DNA of 64,000 nt from Bacteroidales bacterium (GTDB taxonomy: Bacteria; Bacteroidota; Bacteroidia; Bacteroidales; UBA932): contig JAFZQO010000012.1 in NCBI GenBank assembly GCA_017620335.1, positions 1 through 64,000 of the forward strand. Reading direction: 5' to 3'. Under the pieces are notes generated by a model. The model was given only the letters and a program-made list of their open reading frames with translations, was not told the origin of the DNA and made no database searches. How positions within the stretch are numbered: the stretch's first letter is position 1; every line of letters starts with the position of its first letter. Made by a program: the position numbers and the translations under genes. Of the stretch, positions 1-6,914 are shown piece after piece.

Positions 1-57
1 GTTCTTGTCCTTTCCGTAGGCAAAGAGACGGAAAGCTGCATTGCGCTTGATTTTCAT
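1..57 (-). CDS. N-terminus of a probable tyrosine integrase (partial)
   Basis: An ATG at 57 opens a frame that runs off the left edge; only 19 residues are visible (MKIKRNAAFRLFAYGKDKN). The basic start followed by a beta-strand-like stretch resembles the N-terminal arm-binding region of Bacteroidetes tyrosine recombinases, but this is too short to prove the family. Context supports it: a promoter facing the gene lies at 134-164, and a displaced tRNA 3' end lies at 195-215, which is the usual position of an integrase next to its attachment site. The rest of the element would lie left of the window. It could also be an unrelated short protein. Confidence 0.45.
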   Translation of the reverse strand, partial: MKIKRNAAFRLFAYGKDKN

Positions 58-133
58 TTTGCGACCCCTCCGCTAGTTAAAATCGTATCCCAAAAATATC
101 CCAAAAACGCTCAAAGGTGAGCGAACCCGTTTG

Positions 134-164
134 CAAAGATAGGCAATAGAAACCATTCCTGCAA
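134..164 (-). promoter_or_regulatory. Promoter of the integrase-like gene
   Basis: On the minus strand TATCTTTG (134-141) is a perfect Bacteroidetes -7 box, with TTG at 162-164 twenty bases upstream. Transcription would start near 127, leaving a leader of about 70 bases. That leader holds two tandem copies of TATCCCAAAAA (86-96 and 97-107) and a small inverted repeat GCTC/GAGC near 109-122. These could be recombinase arm sites or a leader structure; neither is proven. Confidence 0.5.
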
Positions 165-194
165 GGGTTTATGAAGGGTGTTGTACTTGGTTTA

Positions 195-215
195 CGATTC
201 TCGTCCTCTCCGCCA
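195..215 (+). other. Displaced tRNA 3' end, candidate attachment site
   Basis: The stretch CGATTCTCGTCCTCTCCGCC plus a final A reads like the last part of a tRNA: half a T-loop, the 3' side of the T-stem (200-204), the 3' side of the acceptor stem CCTCTCC (205-211), discriminator G and CCA. The upstream bases do not pair with it, so there is no intact tRNA here. A CTCTCCGCCA end is typical of tRNA-Ser. A strong terminator follows six bases later. A tRNA tail separated from its body, next to an integrase-like start, is what an element integrated into a tRNA gene leaves at its far boundary. Confidence 0.5.
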
Positions 216-220
216 AGGTA

Positions 221-258
221 AAAACCCCTTCTGATGCGCTCAGAAGGGGTTTTCTTTT
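221..258 (+). terminator. Intrinsic terminator, probably of the disrupted tRNA gene
   Basis: A perfect 13-bp stem, AAAACCCCTTCTG (221-233) and CAGAAGGGGTTTT (241-253), with a 7-base loop, is followed by CTTTTT. The A and T flanks make it work in both directions. Since no gene ends just upstream on the plus strand, it is best read as the original terminator of the tRNA whose tail lies at 195-215. Apart from the promoter, the tRNA tail and this hairpin, I see nothing else in the gene-free stretch 58-303. Confidence 0.8.
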
Positions 259-303
259 TGCCTCCCCCAATAATATAGCCAAAGAATCACAACAAATGGG
301 GAT

Positions 304-319
304 TTCGCGCGTGCGCGAA
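304..319 (+). promoter_or_regulatory. Palindrome inside a promoter, candidate operator
   Basis: TTCGCGC (304-310) and GCGCGAA (313-319) form a perfect inverted repeat around GT. It lies between the expected -33 position and the -7 box at 326-333 of the small membrane protein gene, a typical repressor position. No regulator gene is adjacent, so the ligand protein is unknown. Confidence 0.35.
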
Positions 320-325
320 GTGCCA

Positions 326-333
326 TAACTTTG
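326..333 (+). promoter_or_regulatory. -7 box of the small membrane protein gene
   Basis: TAACTTTG fits the Bacteroidetes -7 consensus; TTTC at 303-306 stands 19 bases upstream as a near match to the -33 box. The start codon follows 29 bases later at 363. A second, unrelated CAAAGTTA lies just before the ATG, as an inverted copy of the box. Confidence 0.55.
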
Positions 334-362
334 CGTCTATATAACTAAAGACTCTCAAAGTT

Positions 363-746
363 ATGGAAAAGAAAAACAGAATCATCCTCTTCTGGACCCT
401 CACCATCCTCGGTTTCCTCGCACACTCCCTCGCTGACGCCCTTCCCGCCTTCTGGGGACAGAGCATCGCCGCCCAGCAGGGTCCCGCCCCCGTGGGCATG
501 ATGGCATTCATGGTCTGCCTGACCTATCTCGTGCCCATAGTCGGCATCCTTCTCATGGTTTACGGAGGCAAGACCGCCAGGGTCATCAACGCCGTTCTGG
601 CCTGCTTCATCGCCCTGTTCACGCTGCTGCACATGAGTGAACTTATCGAGGGCTTCAACCCGGTCCAGCTCCTCATCATGCCCATGATGTTCGTCCTGGC
701 GCTCCTGATGGCCATCGACTCCGTGAAGCTCTGCAAGCAGAAGTAG
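363..746 (+). CDS. Small four-helix membrane protein of unknown function
   Basis: The 127-residue product has about four hydrophobic segments (roughly residues 6-28, 44-66, 72-90 and 97-118), a basic start (MEKKNR) and a basic end (KLCKQK), so both ends probably face the cytoplasm. It has no signal-peptide cleavage site and no motif I recognise. It is followed two bases after its stop by the methyltransferase gene, so the pair is probably one transcript driven from the box at 326. Function is unknown; a small integral inner-membrane protein is all that can be supported. Confidence 0.7.
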   Translation: MEKKNRIILFWTLTILGFLAHSLADALPAFWGQSIAAQQGPAPVGMMAFMVCLTYLVPIVGILLMVYGGKTARVINAVLACFIALFTLLHMSELIEGFNPVQLLIMPMMFVLALLMAIDSVKLCKQK

Positions 747-748
747 CG

Positions 749-1390
749 ATGGGGCTTCTCAGCAAGATATTCAGCAACACCCGCAAGCCGGAAGGCTTCT
801 GGGGCCGCATGATGGTGGCCGGGATGAACGGCGGTTCCCATGCGGCGATGGCCTCATGGGGCCTGGACCTCGCCGGCGTCCCCGCTGATGGCGAGATCCT
901 TGACATCGGCTGCGGCGGCGGGGCCAACCTCGCCCGCCTGATGGACCGGAGCCTCCGCGCCAAGGTGACCGGCGTGGACTATTCGACCGTCTCCGTGGAG
1001 AAATCCCGGAAGGTCAATGCCGACGCGATAGGCAAAGGACGCTGCACGGTACTTGAGGCCAGCGTCTCGAGCCTTCCTTTCAAGGACGGCACATTCGTCA
1101 TGGCCACGGCCCTCGAGACGGTCTATTTCTGGCCGGACATCGTGAAGAGCTTCGCCGAAGTGCGGCGCGTCCTGGTCCCGGGCGGAAAGTTCCTCATCGT
1201 CAACGAGGACGACGGCCTTTCCGGCAACAACGATAAATGGGAGAAGATGATCGAAGGGATGCACACCTACACCCCCGATGAGCTGAATGCCCATCTCACC
1301 GCCGCGGGATTCAAGGACATCACCGTCCACCGCGACGGATCAAAGCACTGGCTCTGCGTTACGGCCGTAAAGCCTTCTCGCACAAACTAG
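749..1390 (+). CDS. Class I SAM-dependent methyltransferase
   Basis: The 213-residue protein has the Rossmann methyltransferase motifs: motif I EILDIGCGGGANL near residue 50, an acidic GVDYS at the end of strand 2, and the FAEVRRVLVPGGKFLIVNE segment of the Methyltransf_11/25 type. The first 45 residues could bind substrate or membrane. The substrate cannot be told from sequence; small-molecule, quinone or lipid targets are all possible. Its TAG stop overlaps the stop of the convergent ogt gene within the four bases CTAG. It probably shares the transcript of the preceding small membrane protein. Confidence 0.85.
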   Translation: MGLLSKIFSNTRKPEGFWGRMMVAGMNGGSHAAMASWGLDLAGVPADGEILDIGCGGGANLARLMDRSLRAKVTGVDYSTVSVEKSRKVNADAIGKGRCTVLEASVSSLPFKDGTFVMATALETVYFWPDIVKSFAEVRRVLVPGGKFLIVNEDDGLSGNNDKWEKMIEGMHTYTPDELNAHLTAAGFKDITVHRDGSKHWLCVTAVKPSRTN

Positions 1391-1893
1391 AATATCGACA
1401 TGCCGGCCCCTTCCAGCCGGAGGAGGCCGGCTTTTATGTCGAGACCGCAACCATATCCCGTGAGATTGCCGCCGGCGCCCACCACCCGGTGGCACGGAAC
1501 GATCAGTGGGACGGGATTGTGCCCCACTGCGCCCCCGACCGCCTGCGCGGACATCCGCCCGACGCCCTGCTGCCGCGCTATCCTCCCCGCAACCTCCCCG
1601 TATGTCACCGTCTCCCCAAAGGGAATGGTCAGCAGGATCTCCCACACAGCCTTCCGGAAAGGGGTTCCCTCCAGCCGGAGCTGCGGAATGAACCCCGGCT
1701 CCCGCCCGCTGAAATAGATGTCCAGCCACCGGCACGTCTCCGCAAACACGGGAAGGTCCCGCTCAAGGGCCTCATCCCCAAGGTCGTCCCCATAACGCCC
1801 ACGACCGTCGAACCACAGCCCAACTAGCGCCTCGCCGTCACTGGCAAGCGTAATCCCTCCTAGCGGAGAATCATAATGGTGGACGTATTTCAT
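1387..1893 (-). CDS. ogt: Methylated-DNA--protein-cysteine methyltransferase
   Basis: This repair protein moves alkyl groups from O6-alkylguanine in DNA to its own cysteine, a single-turnover reaction. The 168-residue sequence has the Ogt layout: a short N-terminal ribonuclease-like domain, then the DNA-binding helix region FGETVTYGEVAGRI and the active-site PCHRVV motif (cysteine near residue 134), followed by GxLTGYGCGLDIKAGLLRLEG. There is no Ada-type regulatory domain, so it is the stand-alone form. The ATG at 1893 gives a standard start. It converges on the methyltransferase gene, with the two stop codons sharing bases. Confidence 0.93.
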   Translation of the reverse strand: MKYVHHYDSPLGGITLASDGEALVGLWFDGRGRYGDDLGDEALERDLPVFAETCRWLDIYFSGREPGFIPQLRLEGTPFRKAVWEILLTIPFGETVTYGEVAGRIARQQGVGRMSAQAVGGAVGHNPVPLIVPCHRVVGAGGNLTGYGCGLDIKAGLLRLEGAGMSIF

Positions 1894-1954
1894 CGATTAC
1901 TATAATGGAATTCAGGCTTGTCCACAACAAATATAATCAAATAGGAAGTTTTTT

Positions 1955-1962
1955 TATCTTTG
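1955..1962 (+). promoter_or_regulatory. -7 box for the 1978 gene
   Basis: TATCTTTG matches the -7 consensus exactly. It contains the possible TTG start at 1960, which rules that start out and leaves the ATG at 1978 with a short leader of about 10 bases. No convincing -33 box is seen. Confidence 0.6.
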
Positions 1963-1977
1963 TATCAGCGATTAATC

Positions 1978-2172
1978 ATGACAAGACTCATCTACACCGG
2001 AACCAACTATGACGAGGTGAAGCGGCTGTGCGGGGACAAGGTGCTTGCGCCTTATTTCTGCATGGGGTTTTCGATGCTGTCGGTGGACACGGGCGAAGGG
2101 TTCGTCTCCGTCAACGAAGGGGACGCCATCGTCCGTGAGGACGACGGTTCCCTGCGGATTGAGAAACAATAG
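1978..2172 (+). CDS. Small protein with a phage-type YTG/GDxI fold motif
   Basis: The 64-residue product starts MTRLIYTGTNYDEVKRLCG and ends with VSVNEGDAIVREDDGSLRI. This two-part pattern (an xYTGxNxxEV start and a T-x-x-GD-x-I end) resembles small beta-rich proteins that are common in phages and scattered in gut bacteria, and whose role is unknown. I chose the ATG at 1978 because an in-frame TTG further upstream falls inside the promoter box. The HD-domain gene follows after 26 bases in the same direction. It may be a phage relic or a domesticated small protein. Confidence 0.6.
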   Translation: MTRLIYTGTNYDEVKRLCGDKVLAPYFCMGFSMLSVDTGEGFVSVNEGDAIVREDDGSLRIEKQ

Positions 2173-2198
2173 AATTTTATAACCTGACAGATTATCAT

Positions 2199-2777
2199 AT
2201 GGAAAAGCACATTTCTCGGGAGGCGGCGCTGGAGCTGCTGAAGAAATACAACAAGGACCCGTTCCACCTGCACCATGCGCTGACGGTGGAAGGGGTGATG
2301 CGCTGGTACGCGAAGCAGTTGGGCTTTGCCGACGAGGAGGATTTCTGGGGGATCGTGGGCATGCTGCATGACATTGACTTCGAGATGTACCCGGAGGAGC
2401 ATTGCATCAAGGCGCCCGAGTTGCTGCGCGAAGGCGGCGTGGGCGAAGAGATGATCCACGCCATCTGCAGTCACGCCTACGGCATGCACGTGGATGTGAA
2501 GCCCGAGCACCTGATGGAGAAGGTGCTCTTCACCACCGACGAGCTGACGGGTCTGATCGGCGCCGCCGCGCTGATGCGCCCGTCGAAGAGCGTCCAGGAC
2601 ATGGAGCTGAAGTCCCTCAAGAAGAAGTACAAGGTCAAGGCGTTCGCCGCCGGCTGCTCCCGCGAAGTGATCGAGCAGGGAGCGGAAATGCTTGGCTGGC
2701 CCCTCGACGAAGTGCTGCAGAAGACCCTCGACGCCATGAAGGCCTGCGAAGCCATCGTCGCGGAGGAGAGTCTTTAG
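2199..2777 (+). CDS. HD-domain phosphohydrolase-like protein
   Basis: The 192-residue protein belongs to the HD superfamily of metal-dependent phosphohydrolases. The metal ligands are visible: a first histidine in FHLHHALTVEGVM, the HD pair in GMLHDIDFEMYPEEH, and a later histidine plus aspartate in ICSHAYG and TTDELTGLI. The pattern is that of the small cytosolic HDIG hydrolases that Bacteroidetes and Firmicutes share, whose substrates are mostly unknown (nucleotides are likely). It is in a co-directional run with its neighbours. Without a fused partner domain, the substrate cannot be named. Confidence 0.85.
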   Translation: MEKHISREAALELLKKYNKDPFHLHHALTVEGVMRWYAKQLGFADEEDFWGIVGMLHDIDFEMYPEEHCIKAPELLREGGVGEEMIHAICSHAYGMHVDVKPEHLMEKVLFTTDELTGLIGAAALMRPSKSVQDMELKSLKKKYKVKAFAAGCSREVIEQGAEMLGWPLDEVLQKTLDAMKACEAIVAEESL

Positions 2778-2802
2778 AGGTAAACTCTTAATTCTATCAC
2801 GC

Positions 2803-3279
2803 ATGACCGAATTCAGACCATTGAGAAGGATCAAGCAGGCGGCTGCTGAGGAGGAGTGCATCTCCATCCTGGAGACCGCCCGGCGGGGCATCCTGGCCGT
2901 TCACGGAGAGAACGGCTATCCCTACGGGCTGCCTGTCAATTATATTTTCCAGAACGGAAAGATTTATTTCCACTGCGCCAAGGCCGGGCATAAGCTTGAT
3001 GCCGTGCGGGCTGACGACAAGGTTTGCTTCACTGTGCTTTCAGAGCCCGTCAAGAATCCCGGAGAGTGGTGGTACTGCTTCACGAGCGTCATCTGCTTCG
3101 GGCGCATCGCCGAGGTGACGGACGAACAGGAGAAAGACAGGCGTCTGAGACAGATCGGGGCCAAGTATTTCCCGGAAGGTTATGACCTGGAGAAAGACAT
3201 GGCGCACAGTGCCCACAATGCGCTGATCATGGAAATCACTATCGACCACATGTCCGGCAAGCACGTCCGGGAGAAATAA
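2803..3279 (+). CDS. Pyridoxamine 5'-phosphate oxidase family protein, Nim-like
   Basis: The 158-residue protein has the split beta-barrel of FMN-binding PNPOx-like proteins and the typical pattern of the nitroimidazole-resistance (Nim) group: RRIKQAAAEEECISILETARRGILAVHGENGYPYGLPVNYIF, then IYFHCAKAGHKLDAVRADDKVCFTV, then WWYCFTSVICFGRIAEV. Nim proteins reduce 5-nitroimidazoles to amines, but most chromosomal relatives have no proven resistance role and may reduce other compounds. The CDF transporter gene begins five bases after its stop. Confidence 0.85.
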   Translation: MTEFRPLRRIKQAAAEEECISILETARRGILAVHGENGYPYGLPVNYIFQNGKIYFHCAKAGHKLDAVRADDKVCFTVLSEPVKNPGEWWYCFTSVICFGRIAEVTDEQEKDRRLRQIGAKYFPEGYDLEKDMAHSAHNALIMEITIDHMSGKHVREK

Positions 3280-3284
3280 TAGAT

Positions 3285-4388
3285 ATGAACCGTAGCGCCC
3301 AAATCATTCGTACCAGCGTCATCGGGATTGTCGCCAACGTGCTGCTGGCGGCATTCAAGGCCATTGTCGGCATCATCGCCAGCAGCGTCGCCATCGTGAT
3401 GGACGCCGTGAACAACCTGAGCGACGCCTTGTCCAGCGTCATCACCATTATCGGCACGAAACTGTCGCAGCGGCCTGCGGACCGGGAGCATCCCTTCGGC
3501 TTCGGGCGCATCGAGTATTTCAGCGCCATCATCATCGCCGTCATCGTGCTTTCGGCGGGTATCACGTCACTCATCGAAAGCGTAAAGAAGATATTCAATC
3601 CCACGGAACCCACCTACACTACGGCGACCCTGATCGTCATCGTCGTGGCCATAGTAGTGAAACTGATTCTGGGATGGTATGTCAAGAATAAGGGCAAGCA
3701 GCTTAACAGCGATGCCCTGATCGCTTCCGGCTCAGATGCCCTTTTCGACGCAATCATCACGGCCGCCACACTTGTATCGGCAGGCGTCATGCTGATCTGG
3801 GGCTTTTCCCTGGACGGAATACTCGGAGCTCTCATTTCCATCCTGATTATAAAGGCGGGTATCGAGATGCTCGCATCGCCGGTCAATGAACTGCTGGGAG
3901 CCAAGGTGTCACCGGAACTGGTCAAGGAAATCAAGCAGGAGATCATGGGCTTCGACGGTGTCCGCGGGGTGTATGATATCATCCTCCACAATTACGGTCC
4001 CGATGTGATGATCGGCTCGCTGCATATCAGTGTGCCGGACACGATGTCTGCCCATGAAATCCATGGCCTTACCCGCCGGATTTCCACTTCGATGTACGAG
4101 AAACACGGCATTATCATGACCGAAGGCATCTACGCCGTGGCCACTGGGGAGAACCAGCGTGCCGAACTGCAGTCCAAGGTCATGAAGGCCCTGGCCGCCC
4201 ACAAGGAGATCGTCCAGGTTCACGCATTCTACTATTCTGAGAAGGACAGGATGCTGTCCGTGGACGTGGTGCCGGATATCGGATGCCACGACGATGCCGC
4301 CTTGTGCAAGCAGTTGACGGAGGAGATCCAGGCGCTGGTGCCCGACCTGCAGGTCGGCATCGTCATAGACCACAACTACAGCGACTGA
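3285..4388 (+). CDS. Cation diffusion facilitator family transporter
   Basis: This is an inner-membrane proton/metal antiporter exporting divalent metals (Zn, Fe or Mn). The 367 residues show six membrane helices followed by a cytoplasmic domain from about residue 210. The metal site of helix 2 is seen as VMDAVNNLSD (D40, N44, D47), and that of helix 5 as SGSDALFDA. The D-x-x-x-D arrangement, instead of the H-x-x-x-D of strict zinc exporters, leaves the metal open. It is translationally close to the Nim-like gene. A GC-rich hairpin (4391-4407) follows it, without a T-run. Confidence 0.9.
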   Translation: MNRSAQIIRTSVIGIVANVLLAAFKAIVGIIASSVAIVMDAVNNLSDALSSVITIIGTKLSQRPADREHPFGFGRIEYFSAIIIAVIVLSAGITSLIESVKKIFNPTEPTYTTATLIVIVVAIVVKLILGWYVKNKGKQLNSDALIASGSDALFDAIITAATLVSAGVMLIWGFSLDGILGALISILIIKAGIEMLASPVNELLGAKVSPELVKEIKQEIMGFDGVRGVYDIILHNYGPDVMIGSLHISVPDTMSAHEIHGLTRRISTSMYEKHGIIMTEGIYAVATGENQRAELQSKVMKALAAHKEIVQVHAFYYSEKDRMLSVDVVPDIGCHDDAALCKQLTEEIQALVPDLQVGIVIDHNYSD

Positions 4389-4419
4389 ATCTCCCCTGTC
4401 CGGGGAGCGATTGTCAAAA

Positions 4420-4470
4420 ATATCGTTTGCGATATAAAATATTTGTCGTATATTTGTATCGCGAACGATA
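4420..4470 (+). promoter_or_regulatory. OhrR-type operator pair embedded in the gpx promoter
   Basis: A near-ideal promoter is seen: TTTG (4426-4429), 19 bases, TATATTTG (4449-4456). Two palindromes of the same sequence lie on it. ATATCG-TTTG-CGATAT (4420-4435) covers the -33 box, and TATCG-CGAA-CGATA (4457-4470) covers the start site. On opposite strands both read TATCGTTYGCGATA. Their centres are 36 bp apart. The third base pair of evidence is the neighbour: the regulator encoded two genes on is of the OhrR type. Binding here would block the polymerase directly. Confidence 0.75.
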
Positions 4471-4484
4471 TAAATAATTGATAT

Positions 4485-5027
4485 ATGGCAAAGATTTACG
4501 ACTACAAGGCCCTGAGCAACAAGGGCGTGGAGGTGGACCTCGCACAGTATGAAGGCAAGGTTCTCCTCATTGTGAATACGGCATCAAAGTGCGGTTTTAC
4601 CCCTCAGTATGACGGTCTGGAGGACCTCTACCAGAAGTATAAGGACCAGGGTTTGATGGTCATCGGCTTCCCCTGCGACCAGTTCGCCCACCAGGAGCCG
4701 GGCAGCGACGAGCAGATCGCCGAGTTCTGCCGCATCAACCACGGCGTCACCTTCCCGCTGATGAAGAAGATCGAGGTGAACGGCCCGGACGAGGACCCCG
4801 TTTTCACTTACCTGAAGTCTGCGGCTCCGTCCGAGGAATACAAAGGGCTCAAGGCCAAAGCTACGCAGAAACTGCTCAAGGGGCTCAGCAAGAGCGTCGA
4901 GAAGGACAGCGACATCCTGTGGAACTTCACCAAGTTCCTGATCAATCGCGACGGCACCGTCGTCAAGCGCTTCGCGCCGGTCGCCGAGCCCGCCTCTTTC
5001 GAGAAGGATATTGAAGAAATGCTGTAA
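4485..5027 (+). CDS. Glutathione peroxidase family protein (cytoplasmic)
   Basis: The protein reduces hydroperoxides through a catalytic cysteine. The 180 residues show the family signature NTASKCGFTPQYDGLE (cysteine C36), GFPCDQFAHQEPG (glutamine Q70, and C64 as a likely resolving residue) and ILWNFTKFL (W146, N147). Bacterial forms with cysteine instead of selenocysteine usually use thioredoxin rather than glutathione. There is no signal peptide. It is the first gene of the gpx-ohrR-gpx operon, starts 14 bases after the second operator palindrome, and its TAA overlaps the ATG of ohrR. Confidence 0.93.
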   Translation: MAKIYDYKALSNKGVEVDLAQYEGKVLLIVNTASKCGFTPQYDGLEDLYQKYKDQGLMVIGFPCDQFAHQEPGSDEQIAEFCRINHGVTFPLMKKIEVNGPDEDPVFTYLKSAAPSEEYKGLKAKATQKLLKGLSKSVEKDSDILWNFTKFLINRDGTVVKRFAPVAEPASFEKDIEEML

Positions 5028-5479
5028 TGGACGGACGTTTCAAACTGGATAACCAGCTCTGCTTCAGGCTCTACACTGCGTCGCGCCTGATCACCCAAGC
5101 CTACCATCCGCTGCTGTCGGAACATGGCCTGACCTATCCGCAGTACCTGGTGCTGATGGTCCTTTGGGAGAAGGATGCGCAGCCGGTCAACGACATCGCC
5201 AAGCGGCTGATGCTTGAGACCAACACCGTCACTCCCCTTCTCAAGCGTATGGAGGCCGAAGGCATCCTGACCCGGGTCAAAGGAGAGAAGGACGCCCGTC
5301 AGATGATCGTCAGGCTCACCCGGAAGGGGCACGGGCTTCAGACCAAACTGATGAATGTCCCCGAGGCAGTCGGCAGCGCCGTCCTCTGCGAAAGCATCAC
5401 GCCGGAGACGGTCCCCGGACTCTTCGGGATGCTGGACGATATCATCAATCAATTGAATGATAAACACAAAACCAATTAA
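5027..5479 (+). CDS. ohrR: MarR-family organic-hydroperoxide sensor OhrR
   Basis: The 150-residue repressor starts LDNQLCFRLYTASR, and then has HGLTYPQYLVLMVLWE, the hallmark of OhrR. C12 is the peroxidatic sensor cysteine, and Y26 and Y37 hold the same spacing from it (14 and 25 residues) as the two tyrosines that bond the cysteine in Bacillus OhrR. A winged helix-turn-helix follows (NDIAKRLMLETNTVTPLLKRMEAEGILTR, KGEKDARQMIVRLT). A further cysteine (in AVLCESI) could give a two-cysteine mechanism. It lies between two gpx genes, and probably represses all three through the palindromes at 4420-4470. Confidence 0.93.
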   Translation: MDGRFKLDNQLCFRLYTASRLITQAYHPLLSEHGLTYPQYLVLMVLWEKDAQPVNDIAKRLMLETNTVTPLLKRMEAEGILTRVKGEKDARQMIVRLTRKGHGLQTKLMNVPEAVGSAVLCESITPETVPGLFGMLDDIINQLNDKHKTN

Positions 5480-5482
5480 GAT

Positions 5483-6094
5483 ATGTCACTTAGAAGAACC
5501 CTCATGATCATCGGCGCCGCCATCTGCGCCCTCAGTTGTGCGAATGATGCGGACACCATCTACCAGTTCAAGGCCGAGTCCAACAGTGGCGAAGAAGTGA
5601 GCTTCGCCGACTACAAGGGCAAGGTCCTCCTGGTCGTCAACACCGCCTCCAAGTGCGGCTTCACCCCGCAGTACGAGGGGCTGGAAGCGCTCTACAAGAA
5701 ATACAAGGACAAAGGCTTGGTCGTCGTAGGCTTCCCCTGCGACCAGTTCGGTCACCAGGAGCCCGGCACCGACGAGGAGATCGTCGAGTTCTGCAAGTTG
5801 AACTACGGCGTCACATTCCCGCTGATGGCCAAGTCAGACGTGAACGGCGATAACGCCAACGACATCTTCAAATGGCTCTATGCCGAGAAGCCTTTCGCCG
5901 GATTCGGCGACAGCGACAGGGGCAAGGCCATGGACGGCATGCTCTCCCGCGGCAACCCTGACTACGCCTCCAACCCGGACATCAAGTGGAATTTCACCAA
6001 GTTCCTCATCGATCGCAAGGGCCATGTCGTCGCCCGCTTCGAGCCTGTCGTGACTCCGGAGGATCTGGAGTCCGAGATCGAGGCGCTGCTGTAA
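5483..6094 (+). CDS. Glutathione peroxidase family lipoprotein
   Basis: This is a second peroxidase, 203 residues, with an N-terminal lipoprotein signal (MSLRRTLMIIGAAICALSCAN; the lipobox cysteine is at about residue 19). It is therefore exported and anchored in the envelope, while the first copy stays in the cytoplasm. The catalytic region NTASKCGFTPQYEGLE, the GFPCDQFGHQEPG block and KWNFTKFLID are all intact. The gene starts three bases after the ohrR stop. The operon thus places one peroxidase on each side of the inner membrane under one regulator. It also carries DUF-free extra residues around 125-155 compared with short GPx forms. Confidence 0.92.
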   Translation: MSLRRTLMIIGAAICALSCANDADTIYQFKAESNSGEEVSFADYKGKVLLVVNTASKCGFTPQYEGLEALYKKYKDKGLVVVGFPCDQFGHQEPGTDEEIVEFCKLNYGVTFPLMAKSDVNGDNANDIFKWLYAEKPFAGFGDSDRGKAMDGMLSRGNPDYASNPDIKWNFTKFLIDRKGHVVARFEPVVTPEDLESEIEALL

Positions 6095-6122
6095 TCGCAA
6101 CCGGTTTGCAAAGGTATTTTAG

Positions 6123-6130
6123 TATCTTTG
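6123..6130 (+). promoter_or_regulatory. -7 box directly before the ZIP transporter ATG
   Basis: TATCTTTG matches the consensus, and the ATG begins only four bases later at 6135. Since Bacteroidetes transcripts start about six bases after the box, the message would begin at or inside the start codon. Either it is leaderless, or the next ATG at 6159 is used. Confidence 0.5.
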
Positions 6131-6134
6131 CACC

Positions 6135-6899
6135 ATGAGTCCGGTATTTACAGCATTGATGATCCCTTTCCTGGGGACAGCCCTGGGATCCGCCTTCGTG
6201 TTCTTCATGAAGCGGGATATGCCGGCGCTGGTGCAGAAGGTCCTTCTGGGCTTCGCGTCAGGAGTGATGGTGGCCGCTTCCGTGTGGTCGCTGCTCATCC
6301 CGGCAATGGAGATGGGCGAAGGGGGCAAGGCGGTCGTGGCCCCGGTCATAGGCCTGCTGGCGGGTTTCGCCTTCCTGCTCCTCATCGACTACGTCACCCC
6401 GCACATCCATCCCGGAGGCGAGGCGGAAGGCCCGCGCAGCCGCCTGTCCCGTACGGCGAAACTGGCCCTGGCCGTCACCATCCACAATTTCCCGGAGGGA
6501 ATGGCCGTGGGCGTGGCGATAGCCGGAGCCCTGACGGCGGACTTCAATATGGCCGGAGCGCTGGCACTGTCGCTGGGTATCGCCATCCAGAACGTCCCGG
6601 AAGGGGCGATCATTTCGATGCCCCTCCGGGCCGAAGGCAACTCCCGCTGGAAGGCCTTCGGTATCGGGGCCCTCAGCGGGATCGTCGAGCCCGTTGGCGG
6701 AGCGCTGGTGCTCCTGCTCGCTTCGGCCGTGCTGGGCATTATGCCCTTCATGCTGGCATTCGCCGCAGGCGCCATGCTCTATGTCGTGGTGGAAGAACTG
6801 GTCCCGGAATACTCACAGGGAAAGCACTCCAACATCGGCACCATAGGATTCGCCCTCGGCTTCGCCCTGATGATGGTGCTGGACGTGGTGCTGGGGTAA
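6135..6899 (+). CDS. ZIP family metal transporter (ZupT-like)
   Basis: The inner-membrane importer of zinc and other divalent metals has 254 residues and eight predicted helices. The metal-binding helix pair is clear: TIHNFPEGMAVG (residues 115-126) and AIQNVPEGAIIS (150-161), with the histidine-rich loop THIHPGG between helices 3 and 4 reduced to TPHIHPGGEAEG. A short N-terminus is typical. The promoter box sits four bases before the chosen ATG; the alternative ATG at codon 9 would still keep the first helix. It converges on the esterase gene, with a small shared hairpin over its stop codon. Confidence 0.9.
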   Translation: MSPVFTALMIPFLGTALGSAFVFFMKRDMPALVQKVLLGFASGVMVAASVWSLLIPAMEMGEGGKAVVAPVIGLLAGFAFLLLIDYVTPHIHPGGEAEGPRSRLSRTAKLALAVTIHNFPEGMAVGVAIAGALTADFNMAGALALSLGIAIQNVPEGAIISMPLRAEGNSRWKAFGIGALSGIVEPVGGALVLLLASAVLGIMPFMLAFAAGAMLYVVVEELVPEYSQGKHSNIGTIGFALGFALMMVLDVVLG

Positions 6900-6913
6900 C
6901 CGGGATTCCGGTT
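6898..6913. terminator. Small hairpin between convergent genes
   Basis: AACCGG (6898-6903) and CCGGTT (6908-6913) form a 6-bp stem with a GATT loop, overlapping the ZIP stop codon and ending one base before the esterase stop. The following TTCTATTTC is T-rich. It is short for a terminator, and could serve both directions weakly. Confidence 0.35.
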
Positions 6914-6914
6914 T

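Noticed and set aside
195-215. A complete tRNA gene
   Set aside because: Only the 3' part is present; the upstream bases do not form the T-stem, anticodon stem or 5' acceptor strand.
1960-2172. TTG start giving a 70-residue protein
   Set aside because: The TTG lies inside the -7 box TATCTTTG at 1955-1962; the ATG at 1978 is the first start that can be on the message.
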